Shown here in pieces: positions 37,040 through 38,694 of a DNA stretch of 38,694 nt. The DNA lies in NCBI GenBank assembly GCA_029776595.1, contig JAKOSX010000119.1:1-38694 (forward strand). Direction: 5' to 3'. The notes below the pieces were generated by a model. That model searched no databases. It saw only the letters and a list, made by a program, of their open reading frames with translations, and was not told the DNA's origin. The position numbers and the translations under genes are program-made. Position 1 is the stretch's first letter. Each line of letters begins with the position of its first letter. The stretch comes from Bacillota bacterium (GTDB lineage: Bacteria > Bacillota > UBA4882 > UBA8346).

Positions 37040-37064
37040 CCATAATTTATTTTATGGTTTACAA
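37033..37064. promoter_or_regulatory. BirA operator (biotin repressor site)
   Basis: TTGTCAACC-N14-GGTTTACAA inverted repeat upstream of bioY. Confidence 0.85.
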
Positions 37065-37083
37065 TAACACTCGGCACAGAATA

Positions 37084-37108
37084 AAAAACTCCGGATGAAC
37101 TCCGGAGT
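37084..37108 (-). terminator. terminator after metY
   Basis: ACTCCGGA-GTTCA-TCCGGAGT followed by TTTTT on the minus strand. Confidence 0.8.
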
Positions 37109-37150
37109 CTTTGTTGACATCGATATTTGATCAAACCTTTCCCTATGTCT

Positions 37151-38458
<1,308 letters not shown>

Positions 38459-38694
38459 TCATATATAATACATGGGCGCAGCGTTGATTTTGTTGAATGC
38501 ATCCGCCAAATCCTGAAGACTGATGGAATCTGCGACTTTATTCAGGCTGGCATTTATGGGGTTCCAGACATTCGTCTGTAAACATGAAAGCATCGCATTT
38601 TCCACGCCTTCTCCGGCATTCTCTTCGTCAACAACGGCCAATTCGCCTTCCAACGCCCTTAAAATCATCCCCACAGTCACCTGGGCAGGATCAA
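38459..38694 (-). CDS. Rrf2-family transcriptional regulator, C-terminal part (truncated by window edge)
   Basis: PAQVTVGMILRALEGELAVVDE...SLNKVADSISLQDLADAFNK pattern of Rrf2/CymR-like regulators; frame open to the window end; 15 bp upstream of metY. Confidence 0.82.
   Translation of the reverse strand, partial: DPAQVTVGMILRALEGELAVVDEENAGEGVENAMLSCLQTNVWNPINASLNKVADSISLQDLADAFNKINAAPMYYI

Overview
This 38.7 kb window looks like a chromosome segment from a spore-forming, Firmicutes-type bacterium. Evidence: spore-cortex-lytic SleB/LysM enzyme, CotJC/Mn-catalase-like protein, DUF1540, strong AGGAGG Shine-Dalgarno sites, BirA-type biotin regulation. Most of it is readable housekeeping or accessory content: tRNA-Leu(CAG); a PLP aminotransferase; glutamate racemase; a compact chemotaxis operon (MCP-cheA-cheW-cheR-cheB-cheY, minus strand); rmuC; a class A PBP; a GH1 beta-glucosidase; 4xLysM-SleB; a large membrane-anchored TPR protein; an FMN reductase; Mn catalase plus DUF1540; a copper block (HMA-SafE-cupredoxin fusion, CopA P-ATPase, OmpR-type regulator, histidine kinase); HtrA; DUF1284; a bioY-ECF ATPase-ECF T operon behind a clear BirA operator; metY; and a truncated Rrf2 regulator. 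The most unusual segment is 19.7-25.2 kb, on the minus strand. It holds three paralogous AprX-like S8 proteases. One has lost its catalytic Ser and oxyanion Asn (a pseudoprotease with an extra C-terminal domain), and one is split by a +1 shift at a G6 tract. A stand-alone protein is homologous to only the S8 prodomain. Three tandem 33-35 aa hydrophobic micropeptide genes, absent from the ORF track, each have their own SD and hairpin. Together these suggest an undescribed protease/pseudoprotease/inhibitor/micropeptide module, formally similar to the CspB/CspA/CspC germination logic of clostridia. That functional reading is inference only.
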